A stretch of DNA of 64,000 bases from Rossellomorea sp036867415 (GCF_036867415.1 NZ_JBAJHU010000007.1:133425-197424), one strand, 5' to 3'; shown: positions 40,515 through 49,849, numbered from the stretch's first letter. Program-made: numbers and translations. Notes: generated by a model from the sequence alone, not told the origin.

Positions 40515-42254
40515 TCAGGCAGTGAATTGAGTCGGATCTTCCCCCTTTTTAGAGAGCGATGAAGCAGCTGTAATCAATATCCAAAGTGTGAATATCAATA
40601 TGATGCTGCCAAAGATAAATAACAGCATATTTCCTTCTGTTTCCCCTATACCGGACCATTCAAAAATTACCTGATTAATCATTGCCCACAGGGTCATGAA
40701 CATCAAAAACAGCATCGGTATCAATGTAGCAATATAATTTCTTCCCTGTCTCTTGAGCCAGATGGTGATCAACAGCAAACTGATTCCCGCCAGTAATTGA
40801 TTCGAGGTGCCAAAGAGCGGCCACAGAAGATATCCTCCGGATCCGAATCCTTTTGGACCTTGTGGAAGAAGTGTCAAAGCTGCGCTGGATACCACGGCTA
40901 TAGTGGTAGCGACATGGGCATTCGTCAAAGGCGTTACGTTATATTCCTCTCCCAATTCAGAAATAATGTACCTCATTAACCTTACGGAAGAATCAAGAGT
41001 GGTAGCCGCAAAACTCACTATGATGACGGATACGATGGTTGCTGCAATATCGGCTGGAATTCCCAGACCTGCAGCAAGTTGTCCTGCACCTTGGATGAAT
41101 ACGCCCAAACCTGCACCGCTTGCTGCTGCAAACCCGCTGTATGTAGCTTTGAATTCTTCGACATTCGGGAAAAATGTGATGCATGCAATAATGGCAATCA
41201 GTGCAAGTGCCCCTTCACCAACAGCCCCTAAGTAGCCTACAAACCTGGCATCCGTTTCCTTATCCAGTTGTTTGGATGAAGTACCGGATGATACTAACCC
41301 ATGGAAACCTGATATTGCCCCGCAGGCAATGGTTATGAATAGTAATGGAAACCAAGAAACATCGGCCGAACTATTTGTCATCGGCGCTGTAATCTGAGGA
41401 TTTGTAAATAATAACCCTAAGTACAGTAATCCGAGACCGACTACTAATTGGTGTGAATTGATATAATCCCGTGGCTGCAATAACTTCCATACAGGCAAGG
41501 TTGATGCAATATAAACATAAATCATCAAGATGATGATCCAGACAAAGAATGCCATACTTGTGGCACTTAATCCAAACAGAGCAGATGCCTCTTCACCGCC
41601 AAAATATTTAACCAGGTCGACCTGAAGGAATTCAACCCTGCTTGCCACAATGGCAGATAAATACATCACTCCTAGTGCGACAATGGAGGGAAGAAGCATA
41701 CTTCCACTCCGTTTATACACTCTATATCCAATCCAAATTGCCAAAGGTATTTGGATGAAGACTGACAGCACACTTGCTGGAAATGTAATGAATAAGTTCG
41801 CGATGACCCACGCAAAAACAGCGTTTACCATAAGGACAAGGATCAATATAATACACAGAAAAAGAACCTTCGCTCTTTTGCCAATCAGTTTACTGGCCAA
41901 AGTTCCCACCGATTGTCCTTTATTTCTGACTGAAAGGACAAGCGTTCCGAAATCATGGACACCAGCCGCAAAGACCGTTCCGAGAATGACCCACAGGAAA
42001 GCCGGCAGCCAGCCCCAATATACAGCGATTGCCGGTCCCACTATCGGTGCTGCACCAGCTACCGATGTAAAATGATGTCCCCAAAGAATGAACTTATTCG
42101 TCGGGACAAAGTCAACACCATCTTTATACTGATGAGCAGGTGTGACGTAATCGGGATCCAGTCGATAGATTCGTTCAGCAATCAATGTTGAGTAATATTT
42201 GTACCCCAATAAAAATACAATACCTCCTATTAAAGCCAGCCAAATTCCACCCAA
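40515..42254 (-). CDS. cstA: CstA-family carbon-starvation transporter
   Basis: A 579-residue polytopic protein (about 16 helices) of the CstA family. The first helices hold the HHFTSVAGAAPIVGPAIAV segment typical of CstA, and the family-specific GTVFAAGVHDFGTLVLS follows. CstA proteins import peptides or pyruvate at carbon starvation. Start: TTG 42254 with AAGGAGGAG five to six bases upstream is chosen, giving MGGIWLALIGG; an in-frame ATG 33 bases upstream lacks a site. The small CC-protein and ArsA follow on the same strand after a 126-base gap. Confidence 0.85.
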   Translation of the reverse strand: MGGIWLALIGGIVFLLGYKYYSTLIAERIYRLDPDYVTPAHQYKDGVDFVPTNKFILWGHHFTSVAGAAPIVGPAIAVYWGWLPAFLWVILGTVFAAGVHDFGTLVLSVRNKGQSVGTLASKLIGKRAKVLFLCIILILVLMVNAVFAWVIANLFITFPASVLSVFIQIPLAIWIGYRVYKRSGSMLLPSIVALGVMYLSAIVASRVEFLQVDLVKYFGGEEASALFGLSATSMAFFVWIIILMIYVYIASTLPVWKLLQPRDYINSHQLVVGLGLLYLGLLFTNPQITAPMTNSSADVSWFPLLFITIACGAISGFHGLVSSGTSSKQLDKETDARFVGYLGAVGEGALALIAIIACITFFPNVEEFKATYSGFAAASGAGLGVFIQGAGQLAAGLGIPADIAATIVSVIIVSFAATTLDSSVRLMRYIISELGEEYNVTPLTNAHVATTIAVVSSAALTLLPQGPKGFGSGGYLLWPLFGTSNQLLAGISLLLITIWLKRQGRNYIATLIPMLFLMFMTLWAMINQVIFEWSGIGETEGNMLLFIFGSIILIFTLWILITAASSLSKKGEDPTQFTA

Positions 42255-42468
42255 AAAATCTCCTCCTTCAAACTTGAATACACCCATAGCATTCGCTAAT
42301 TATTCATGATGCGAGTCAAGCGGATAGAAATTACTGAATATTTAGAATGTATGCGCTTACTTCATTTTACATTGGCCTTTCCAGGAATTCAACGGGAATT
42401 TATCATAGTCAAACATATATGAAAGCAAACAGGTTTACCCAGATGCACGTATAAGCGAAGCAACAAAA

Positions 42469-42496
42469 CAGCCGGATTCCATAGGGGACCCGGCTG
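42469..42496 (-). terminator. Terminator after the Spo0M-like gene
   Basis: CAGCCGG and CCGGCTG form a 7-bp stem; the minus strand continues TTTTGTTGC. It follows the Spo0M-like stop by 6 bases. Confidence 0.75.
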
Positions 42497-42502
42497 CATC
42501 TA

Positions 42503-42907
42503 TTAATTCACTATAATACTATCTTCATCCGTTGGGTCCACTGCCTGCGGAATATCAACGGTAGTCCTTAATATGGTTTGATTTGATTCCGTAGTCTTAG
42601 GATGATCACGGTCTGTTGGAAATTGAAAACTGATTGCTTTCTTTTCCCCCGCTTTAATTGTTCCGATATCTTTTAAGATAATTGTCTTTATCTCTTTTTC
42701 GTGGTAAGGGAAATCACTATCTTCCTTATCTTCTTCATATTTAAACAAAAGGAGCAATTGAACTTCATTTACCTGCTGATCTGCCATTCCACCTTCAATT
42801 ATTACTTCACCATTGATGTTATCACCAGCTGTAATGGTTGCGTTTGGAACAACGGTATCTACTTTTACATGTCCGATCCCGATACTCGACAGGAATTTTT
42901 CTAACAT
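42503..42907 (-). CDS. Short Spo0M-like sporulation-control protein
   Basis: A 134-residue protein similar to the N-terminal, arrestin-like half of Spo0M (MLEKFLSSIGIGHVKVDTVV, then PNATITAGDNINGEVIIEGG). Full-length Spo0M is about 258 residues, so this is a half-length paralog. Spo0M controls sporulation entry and cell-shape proteins in B. subtilis. Start at 42907 has AAGGTGG upstream; the longer ORF start is unlikely. It has its own terminator. Confidence 0.8.
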   Translation of the reverse strand: MLEKFLSSIGIGHVKVDTVVPNATITAGDNINGEVIIEGGMADQQVNEVQLLLLFKYEEDKEDSDFPYHEKEIKTIILKDIGTIKAGEKKAISFQFPTDRDHPKTTESNQTILRTTVDIPQAVDPTDEDSIIVN

Positions 42908-43034
42908 GGATATGACCACCTTCCGCAAAAAAGTATTGTTATCTATTTACTTTGATCAAATATAAATACCTATACATATATTGCTAAAATTATGAAGAAA
43001 CTATCAAAGAATCTTTATGAAAGAAGGGATATTA

Positions 43035-43367
43035 ATGAAAAAAATGATCTTTACACTCATTACCGCCTGCCTGCTCACTTTTAATTTCCAAGGTTATGCA
43101 TCTGCTGAAAGTCAGCAGGTGGCTCCACAGAGAGTAAATTTATCGGATGCACAGAAGCAGGAACTCGACAAATTACATCAGGAGCTGTTCACTACAAAAA
43201 AAGAACTGATTAATAAATATGTAGAGTACGGCGTGTTCACCAAGGAACAGGGAGATATGATGATCCAAAAAATGAACGAGCGCTACCAAAAACTGAAAGA
43301 AAATGGATTCATGATGAGATGGCACCATCACCAAGGTAAAATGCTCCACCCACAAAAAACCAATTAG
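43035..43367 (+). CDS. DUF2680 secreted protein (YckD-like)
   Basis: A 110-residue protein with a signal peptide (KKMIFTLITACLLTFNFQGYASA). The mature part is helical: VNLSDAQKQELDKLHQELFT then KELINKYVEYGVFTKEQGD, the DUF2680 pattern, ending in a His-rich tail (RWHHHQGKMLHP). The role is unknown; the His tail might bind metal. The ATG at 43035 has AGAAGGGA upstream and gives a better signal peptide than the longer ORF. Terminator follows. Confidence 0.8.
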   Translation: MKKMIFTLITACLLTFNFQGYASAESQQVAPQRVNLSDAQKQELDKLHQELFTTKKELINKYVEYGVFTKEQGDMMIQKMNERYQKLKENGFMMRWHHHQGKMLHPQKTN

Positions 43368-43374
43368 AAATACC

Positions 43375-43411
43375 AGGCTGGTTCGATGCTCTGCATCTTT
43401 CCAGCTTTTTT
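43375..43411 (+). terminator. Terminator after the DUF2680 gene
   Basis: AGGCTGG and CCAGCTT form the outer arm and CGATGC/GCATC the inner; TTTTTT follows. Confidence 0.8.
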
Positions 43412-43417
43412 ATTCAT

Positions 43418-44434
43418 CTAGAGAGACTTCAATATTTTTGCTACCAATTGGATTTCTTCCATAGTTAGATCGTAGTGTGTGACAAACCGTACAGTATCCA
43501 CTCCAAAGCCACCGATTAATATCCCTTTATCTTTCAGGACTTGAACAAACTCTTCTGACGAATACCCTTTTCCCCGAACGTTCGCTACTACAATGTTCGT
43601 CTCAACATCATTGACCACCTTGATTCCATTACAGAGCTGTAAAGCTTCTTTTAGTACAACTGCCTTTTCATGATCTTCCACCAATCTTTCTCTCATGGTT
43701 GTCAATGCAACCAATCCCGGGGCGGCGATCATGCCTGCTTGCCTTAATCCACCTCCAAGTCTCTTTCTCCATTTTCTTGCTCTCTTTATAAATGAATGAT
43801 CACCCGCAATGATCGAGCCGACCGGTGCTCCCAATCCCTTCGACAAGCATACCTGCACAGTATCGCAATTGCTGGTGAATTTCTTGATATCCATATTACT
43901 TGCGACAGCAGCATTGAATAGTCTCGCGCCATCAACATGGACAGGTACCGAATTCTTTCTGGCAACAGAGTATATAGCCATCATATTTTCAGGTGAAATA
44001 ATTGCACCTCCAGCACGATTATGTGTATTTTCCACACAAATCAAGCCTGTTTCAGGAAAATGCTGATCCTCGTCCCTCATTGCAGCTTCTATACATGCAG
44101 GATCCATTGCACCATTTACACCCCGTATTGTTCTCGTCTGGACTCCTGCAAAAGCTGCCACCGCACCTGATTCATAATAGAAAATATGTGAATTTTCTTC
44201 TAAGATGATTTCATTTCCTGGACGCGTGTGTGTCAGAACAGCAATTTGATTTCCCTGTGTGCCGCTTGTAACGAATAGTGCTGATTCCTTTCCCAATATC
44301 CTTGCAGCTGTCTCTTCCAGCTTAATAACCGTAGGATCTTCCCCGTAGACATCATCTCCCACTTCCGCATCAAAAGCCGCCTCTCTCATTTCACGTGTAG
44401 GCTTTGTTACAGTATCACTTCGTAAATCAATCAT
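43418..44434 (-). CDS. ltaE: Low-specificity L-threonine aldolase
   Basis: A 338-residue PLP enzyme that splits L-threonine or allo-threonine to glycine and acetaldehyde. It begins MIDLRSDTVTKPTREMREA, the family hallmark, and the PLP Lys is in VCLSKGLGAPVGS; DGARLFNAAVA holds the cofactor-binding Asp. Length matches LtaE. The ATG at 44434 follows GGAGGGAAG; a longer ORF start is not supported. It is divergent from the NprR-like regulator. Confidence 0.93.
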   Translation of the reverse strand: MIDLRSDTVTKPTREMREAAFDAEVGDDVYGEDPTVIKLEETAARILGKESALFVTSGTQGNQIAVLTHTRPGNEIILEENSHIFYYESGAVAAFAGVQTRTIRGVNGAMDPACIEAAMRDEDQHFPETGLICVENTHNRAGGAIISPENMMAIYSVARKNSVPVHVDGARLFNAAVASNMDIKKFTSNCDTVQVCLSKGLGAPVGSIIAGDHSFIKRARKWRKRLGGGLRQAGMIAAPGLVALTTMRERLVEDHEKAVVLKEALQLCNGIKVVNDVETNIVVANVRGKGYSSEEFVQVLKDKGILIGGFGVDTVRFVTHYDLTMEEIQLVAKILKSL

Positions 44435-44716
44435 GTTACTTCCCTCCTGACCACATTTTTCATCCATCACATTATAACAAACTTTCAGGCTGGGATTAGG
44501 TTAAAGTGTACACTTTCTAAAAAGAAGGCACTACCATATACCCACATAAAATATAATTATAGGAATATTCTTAACATTTCGTTCATTTTTATGTTACTAT
44601 TTTAATAAACTTAGAAGTTGTTCGGACAAGCTGGAGCAATTCTCTGTCCTATTCGGAAAAATCCACTACGCCGCAGCCCGCCAGTTGAATATTAACTGCT
44701 GAAGGAGTAAGAATAC

Positions 44717-45973
44717 ATGAACATCGGTTCGAAAATCCGCTTTCATAGACAAAAAAGAAATTTAACACAGGAAGAATTATCAAAGGGGATTATTTCCGTA
44801 TCGTATCTTTCCAAATTGGAAAACAATCAGGTCACGCCTTCTGATGACATTATTCAATTAATTTGTAAGCGCCTCGGTGTGTCTTCACTTCAGAATGATG
44901 AGCAGGAGCTGAATCAGCTCCTGGAAAAATGGAATCATTCTTTATTGTGGAAAAAGCTTGACGAAGCGGAGAGCTATCACGAACAGATAAAAAAATTGTT
45001 GGAAAATACAGAAGAACTTACTCCTCAGCTGTTTTACAAAATCTTATGCTTTCGTTTTCAACTGATTCATTCTCATCTTGAAAGTGCCCGGCAGACTCTA
45101 TTTCATATTCATTCCCATTACAAAGAATTATCTGATACATTGAAATTTTATTATCACAAGTATAAAGGCAATTATTATTATCTCCTCCATCAATACGATA
45201 AAGCCAGGGCAGAATTAAAAGAGGCAGAAACATATTATGTGTTGGGAAGCGTGATCAATGAGGAAGAAAGAGCTGATTTATATTATTTATTCAGTCTAGT
45301 ATTGACACGTTTAAGTGTATACAGGCTTGCCATTTACTATGGTGAAAAATCTCTTTCTATCTTCCAGGGTGTCTACTTTCAAAAAAGGTGTGCAGAAGTT
45401 CACTTATTGCTAGGGATTTGCTATCGCAGAATCCGCTACAGTGACGAAGCCCTCAAGCATTATGAATGGGCAAACTCCATCAGCATGTCGATTCATTATA
45501 GCAGCCTTAACTCCATGGTCGAGCAAAACCTTGGATACTTGAAATCCGTCATGAATAAGAGTGAAGAAGCAATCCATCACTACTTAAGGAGTATTGACTT
45601 GAAAGAATCGGACGTTGAAGGAAAGCTCAACTCCATTTTGGCGCTTGTAAAGGAATACTTTAAATTAAACCGATTCAATCAGGTCCGCCGCTGGCTGCCG
45701 AAAGGGTTGCACTTATGCTCGAAAGATGTTTTCCCTGAAAAATATTATCAGTTGTCCTACTTTCAATATGCTTTGAATGATTTCCCTGCCGGATTTGAGC
45801 ACTTTATGAAAGAACATACCCTCCCCTTCTTCAAACAAAGCGGGGAACATCTTTTATATGCTGAGTACTCTAAACTCTTTGGTCAATATTACCAAGGGGT
45901 TAGAAAATATAAAAATGCTGCATTTCATTTAACCGAAGCAAATTCCATTTATGAAGAAATGCTGTCTTTATAG
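44717..45973 (+). CDS. NprR-like HTH-TPR transcriptional regulator (RNPP family)
   Basis: A 418-residue protein. Residues 1-60 are an XRE-type helix-turn-helix (IGSKIRFHRQKRNLTQEELS, then KLENNQVTPSDDIIQLICKR), close in wording to NprR (about 423 residues). The rest is a series of TPR-like helix pairs, e.g. FYHKYKGNYYYLLHQYDKAR and LGICYRRIRYSDEALKHYEW. RNPP regulators bind a re-imported signal peptide in the TPR groove. A 38-residue peptide gene starts 11 bases after its stop, as for NprR-NprX and PlcR-PapR. Upstream (44621-44700) a GC-rich leader of unclear function precedes a GAAGGAG site. Confidence 0.88.
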   Translation: MNIGSKIRFHRQKRNLTQEELSKGIISVSYLSKLENNQVTPSDDIIQLICKRLGVSSLQNDEQELNQLLEKWNHSLLWKKLDEAESYHEQIKKLLENTEELTPQLFYKILCFRFQLIHSHLESARQTLFHIHSHYKELSDTLKFYYHKYKGNYYYLLHQYDKARAELKEAETYYVLGSVINEEERADLYYLFSLVLTRLSVYRLAIYYGEKSLSIFQGVYFQKRCAEVHLLLGICYRRIRYSDEALKHYEWANSISMSIHYSSLNSMVEQNLGYLKSVMNKSEEAIHHYLRSIDLKESDVEGKLNSILALVKEYFKLNRFNQVRRWLPKGLHLCSKDVFPEKYYQLSYFQYALNDFPAGFEHFMKEHTLPFFKQSGEHLLYAEYSKLFGQYYQGVRKYKNAAFHLTEANSIYEEMLSL

Positions 45974-45984
45974 GAGGTGATTTC

Positions 45985-46101
45985 ATGAAACAGTTAAAGC
46001 GATTATTCATCGTGACCAGCTTAACGGCTATGGCCCTCGGCGGAGTGGTTGTCGTCAATTCCCCTGAGGAAGACTTCCCGCCGTTCAGTGTCAAACAGTA
46101 A
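45985..46101 (+). CDS. Candidate signalling pro-peptide (NprX/PapR-like)
   Basis: A 38-residue ORF with AGGAGGTGA, a near-perfect site that overlaps the stop of the regulator. The peptide has a basic start (MKQLKRL), a hydrophobic export segment (FIVTSLTAMALGGVVVV) and a short acidic tail NSPEEDFPPFSVKQ. This is the plan of NprX, PapR and Phr pro-peptides, where the active 5-8 residue signal comes from the C terminus. DFPPF recalls the DLPFEF core of PapR, but this may be chance. A terminator follows 12 bases later, so regulator and peptide form a complete two-gene unit. Confidence 0.75.
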   Translation: MKQLKRLFIVTSLTAMALGGVVVVNSPEEDFPPFSVKQ

Positions 46102-46112
46102 TCATACTTTAA

Positions 46113-46141
46113 AGAGACTGGTCTATTTAGATCAGTCTTTT
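46113..46141 (+). terminator. Terminator of the regulator-peptide unit
   Basis: AGACTGGTC pairs with GATCAGTCT with one G-T pair, then TTTTCT. It closes the quorum-sensing-like unit. Confidence 0.75.
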
Positions 46142-46263
46142 CTATTGAGGCAGTTAAACCATCTCTGACCACTCTTTGAATAAATCTATCCCTCAACAAT
46201 AATTGGAAATTTTCTGAACAAAGTTATATAGTTAGTATTGAATACATAAAGGGGGAATTAAAA

Positions 46264-47496
46264 ATGGATGCACGTTATAGAGAAAACTTAGAAAGATATG
46301 CCAGCCTGATTGTGCAAGTTGGCCTGAACCTTCAAAAAGACCAGGAGTTACTGATTTCCGCACCAATTTCCGCTTATGAATTTGTCCGTAAAATTACGGA
46401 GAAAGCATATGAAGAAGGTGCAATCCATGTCATGACTGATTTTCATGATGAAGAATTAAAGAAGATCCGATTGAAGAAATCCAGTGAGGAAGGATTAAAA
46501 GTATTCCCTCATTGGAAACAAAAGGGGTATATTGAAATGGCGGAGAATAACGTTGCCCTCCTGAATCTTATCGCTCCGAATCCAGCACTGCTGAAAGATA
46601 TCGATCCTGGCAGAGTGGCTGTCTTGAACAAGGTTGCTGCGGAAGCATCGAAGGATTTTTCTTCTTATATAGGCGGAGGGAAAATAAGCTGGCTGATAGC
46701 AGCTTATCCAACAGAAGAATGGGCTGCAAGTGTTTTTCCTGATCTCGGGAAGGAAGAAGCAATCGATAAGCTTTGGCAGAGTATTTTCTATACAACCCGG
46801 ACAGATCGTGAACAAACCGTTGAATTATGGGAGAACCATATCACTGAACTGAATGAAAGAGCACGAAGCCTGAATGAAGCGAATTATAGAAAACTTCATT
46901 ATAAAGGACCTGGTACTGATTTGACCATTGGGTTCAGCCCCCAAACTAAATGGATTAGCGCTCAATTTACTAATGACAAAGGGATCCCCTTCGTACCGAA
47001 TCTGCCTACCGAAGAAGTCTTCACCATCCCGGACAAAACAAGTGTGAATGGCGTCGTTCGTTCTACAAAGCCACTTAATTATGGCGGAACCCTCATAAAG
47101 GACTTTTCGTTGACCTTCACTAATGGCAAAGTAGTGGATTTTTCTGCAAAGGAAGGATACGATACCCTCAAAAATCTATTGGAAACAGACGAAGGTGCAT
47201 CCTTTTTAGGTGAAGTTGCGCTAGTTCCTCATGATTCACCTATTTCAAATACAAACATCATATTTAATAATACACTGTTTGATGAAAATGCCTCTTGTCA
47301 TATCGCACTGGGCCGGGCATTGTCTGTGTGCGTCGATAATGGGAAAGAACTTGGTTCCGAAGAGTTAAGAAAAATCGGCTTTAACGAAAGCATGATTCAC
47401 GTCGATTTCATGATCGGATCCAAAGAGTTGAGCATTGATGGTGAAACGGAAGACGGCGCCCTCCACCCTGTGTTCAGGAACGGCGACTGGGTATAA
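46264..47496 (+). CDS. ampS: M29 family aminopeptidase
   Basis: A 410-residue thermophilic-aminopeptidase-type (M29) enzyme. Two-cobalt/zinc ligands of the family are spread over the C-terminal half; characteristic segments are YKGPGTDLTIGFSPQTKW, FVPNLPTEEVFTIPD, and CHIALGRALSVCVDN with HVDFMIG near the end. It removes N-terminal residues from peptides in the cytoplasm. GGGGGA precedes the ATG and a terminator separates it from the peptide unit upstream. Peptide degradation may modestly affect signal turnover, but that is speculation. Confidence 0.88.
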   Translation: MDARYRENLERYASLIVQVGLNLQKDQELLISAPISAYEFVRKITEKAYEEGAIHVMTDFHDEELKKIRLKKSSEEGLKVFPHWKQKGYIEMAENNVALLNLIAPNPALLKDIDPGRVAVLNKVAAEASKDFSSYIGGGKISWLIAAYPTEEWAASVFPDLGKEEAIDKLWQSIFYTTRTDREQTVELWENHITELNERARSLNEANYRKLHYKGPGTDLTIGFSPQTKWISAQFTNDKGIPFVPNLPTEEVFTIPDKTSVNGVVRSTKPLNYGGTLIKDFSLTFTNGKVVDFSAKEGYDTLKNLLETDEGASFLGEVALVPHDSPISNTNIIFNNTLFDENASCHIALGRALSVCVDNGKELGSEELRKIGFNESMIHVDFMIGSKELSIDGETEDGALHPVFRNGDWV

Positions 47497-47506
47497 CCTG
47501 TCTATC

Positions 47507-47543
47507 AACAAATAAGGACCTTTTTAAAGGTTCTTATTTTGTT
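47507..47543 (+). terminator. Terminator after ampS
   Basis: AACAAATAAGGACCT pairs with AGGTTCTTATTTTGTT with wobble and one bulge. The arm ends in T-rich sequence. Confidence 0.75.
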
Positions 47544-47649
47544 TACCATATATTACATCTATTATGACAATAAAATTTCTTTTATAACATTTTCAATACC
47601 TTCCAAATCGCTTACAATAAAGATAGAGTATTTTAAGGAGCGATATCAT

Positions 47650-48492
47650 TTGTCAATCTTCACGAATAAACATACGTTTTTTTGGAGTGGACTTTTGTTA
47701 GTCACTCTTTTCATATCATTTATCTTATTCAAAACGTCTAATGTTCAATCAAGTGAAAAACCATTAACAGCTGAGGAGAAATACCCTACTGTTTTTGTAC
47801 ATGGATATAAAGGAACGTACAATTCATTCAAAACAATGCTCGACCGCTTTGAACACCATCATGGCTGGGGAAAAAAAACGTTGGAAGTGTATGTTTCCGA
47901 CAATGGAAGTGTCTCTTACAGAGGAACTATACCTAAAAACCCTTCAACCCCTCCTCTCGTGCAGGTCATTTTCGAAGATAACCGTGCTGCTCTCGATAAA
48001 CAGGCGATTTGGCTGGAAAATGCCGCGAAGCTCTTGCATCATCGTTTCGAAGTAGAGAACATGAATATTGTGGGTCATTCGATGGGCGGTCTGGCCACTA
48101 CAAAATTTTTAGAAAACACCAATGGCCATTCTTTTTTACCAAAGACACATAAATTCATTTCCATTGCCACTCCATTTGCCGGTGTTACTAAAGATTCTTA
48201 TGATCAAATCAATACCGGTGCTGCCGTCATTGATCTGAAGCCGGGATCCAGAGCCATTAAACACATCTATCTTAACAGGCATTTAATCGACCCTGCTATC
48301 AAAGTCTTATCCATCGCAGGCTCTGGTGATGATGTGGTGGATGTACCAAGTGCCACAGGAAGTGAAAAGATCTTCGATAGGAATGAATTTACTTCCACCA
48401 TTGTTTACGACCCTTCCATCTCACACAGCGGTTTACATGAAACTACTAAGGTAGACCGACTTGTAGGTGACTTCTTATGGAGCAAACGATAA
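47650..48492 (+). CDS. DUF915 alpha/beta hydrolase, membrane-anchored or secreted
   Basis: A 280-residue protein. A hydrophobic N-terminal segment (FFWSGLLLVTLFISFILF) is a signal or anchor. The hydrolase core begins TVFVHGYKGTYNSFK (oxyanion-hole HG), has the nucleophile elbow GHSMGG, an acidic residue in SGDDVVDVPSA, and the catalytic His probably in SISHSGLHE. Fits DUF915 cell-surface lipase-like hydrolases. TTG 47650 with AAGGAG nine bases upstream is chosen; the longer ORF starts in AT-rich DNA without a site. Confidence 0.8.
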   Translation: MSIFTNKHTFFWSGLLLVTLFISFILFKTSNVQSSEKPLTAEEKYPTVFVHGYKGTYNSFKTMLDRFEHHHGWGKKTLEVYVSDNGSVSYRGTIPKNPSTPPLVQVIFEDNRAALDKQAIWLENAAKLLHHRFEVENMNIVGHSMGGLATTKFLENTNGHSFLPKTHKFISIATPFAGVTKDSYDQINTGAAVIDLKPGSRAIKHIYLNRHLIDPAIKVLSIAGSGDDVVDVPSATGSEKIFDRNEFTSTIVYDPSISHSGLHETTKVDRLVGDFLWSKR

Positions 48493-48500
48493 CCTTCCAG

Positions 48501-48532
48501 TCTTACCTTGATAATCGGGGTAAGATTTTTTT
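48501..48532 (+). terminator. Terminator after the DUF915 gene
   Basis: TCTTACC (48501-48507) pairs with GGTAAGA (48519-48525) and TTTTTTT follows. Confidence 0.85.
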
Positions 48533-48642
48533 CTATCTTCTGTTCCCCTGCTCCCTTCCCTCCCTGAACGGAAGACAGTTGCGTTCTACCTCCAGAAGTT
48601 CTATACTACACAAGACTAATGATACGTAAAAGGATGAATGGC

Positions 48643-49836
48643 ATGACATCAGAATTCACTTTGAAAGCAAATCCTAAATACATAAAACAATTTCAAAAAG
48701 GATTTCCCCTCTTAAATAAGGATAACGTAAATGGAATACAGGGTAATCTGGACGAAGGCACGATCATTAATCTTGTTGACGGAACATACCGATTTATCGC
48801 AAAGGGTTATTATGGTAAACAAAACAAAGGAATTGGATGGCTCGTAAGCTGGAAAGAGCACGAACAGATTGACGTGGACTTCTTTCACCAGAAATTGGAC
48901 TATGCAGTCAATCAACGACTTCATTTCTTATATGATGAAGAGACCACTGCATTTCGTGTGTTTAACAGCGAAGGAGACGGATTCGGCGGAATCACACTGG
49001 ATTACTTTGATGGTTACTACCTGATTCAATGGTACAGTGAGGGTGCATACTCGTTCAAAGAGGATATCATGGCAGCAATTAAGAAATTGCCGAATTATAA
49101 GGGATTGTATCAAAAAAAGCGTTTTTCCGTGGAAGGAAATTATCTCGAAGAAAATGATTTTGTTCATGGCGAACAACCTTCATTTCCCCTCCTTGTGAAA
49201 GAAAACGGAGTGAACTTCGCTATTTATCTTAATGACGGTGCCATGGTCGGGGTGTTCCTTGACCAGCGTGAGGTAAGGAAGCTGATCCGGGATAAGTATT
49301 CTGATGGTAAAAGGGTACTGAATACCTTTTCCTATACAGGGGCATTTTCCGTCTTTGCAGCTCTTGGAGGCGCAATAGAAACAACAAGCGTTGATTTGGC
49401 CAATCGGAGCCTGAGTAAGACGATCGAACAATTCAGCATAAATGGAATCGATTATGAAGCTCAGAACATTATCGTGGATGATGTATTTAAATACTTCAAA
49501 TATGCAGTGAAAAAAGAACTTTCATTTGATATGGTCATCCTCGACCCGCCAAGTTTTGCACGGTCGAAGAAACATACCTTCTCTGCTTCAAAGGACTATA
49601 AGGATCTCCTCAAAGAAGCGATCGCCATTACAGAAGACCATGGCATTATTGTCGCGTCTACAAATTGCAGTACGTTCAATATGAAGAAGTTCAAAAGCTT
49701 TATTGAAAATGCATTTAATGAAAGCAGTGGATCTTATAAGCTCCTGGAAGAGTTCACACTACCTGAAGACTTTAAAACGATTAATCAATATAAACAGGGT
49801 GACTACTTGAAAGTAGTCTTTATCCAAAAGTTATAA
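48643..49836 (+). CDS. Class I SAM-dependent rRNA methyltransferase (RlmI-like)
   Basis: A 397-residue enzyme of the RlmI/RlmK type that methylates cytosine C5 in 23S rRNA. The N-terminal PUA-like domain (about 1-75), a middle domain, then the Rossmann core with motif I VLNTFSYTGAFSVFAALGG, the acidic residue in TTSVDLANRS and motif IV ILDPPSFARSKK. The late Cys in ASTNCSTFN fits the catalytic position. The ATG at 48643 is used, with AAAGGATGA upstream; two upstream in-frame Met codons are possible. Single-gene unit. Confidence 0.85.
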   Translation: MTSEFTLKANPKYIKQFQKGFPLLNKDNVNGIQGNLDEGTIINLVDGTYRFIAKGYYGKQNKGIGWLVSWKEHEQIDVDFFHQKLDYAVNQRLHFLYDEETTAFRVFNSEGDGFGGITLDYFDGYYLIQWYSEGAYSFKEDIMAAIKKLPNYKGLYQKKRFSVEGNYLEENDFVHGEQPSFPLLVKENGVNFAIYLNDGAMVGVFLDQREVRKLIRDKYSDGKRVLNTFSYTGAFSVFAALGGAIETTSVDLANRSLSKTIEQFSINGIDYEAQNIIVDDVFKYFKYAVKKELSFDMVILDPPSFARSKKHTFSASKDYKDLLKEAIAITEDHGIIVASTNCSTFNMKKFKSFIENAFNESSGSYKLLEEFTLPEDFKTINQYKQGDYLKVVFIQKL

Positions 49837-49849
49837 TTCACCCATCCCC

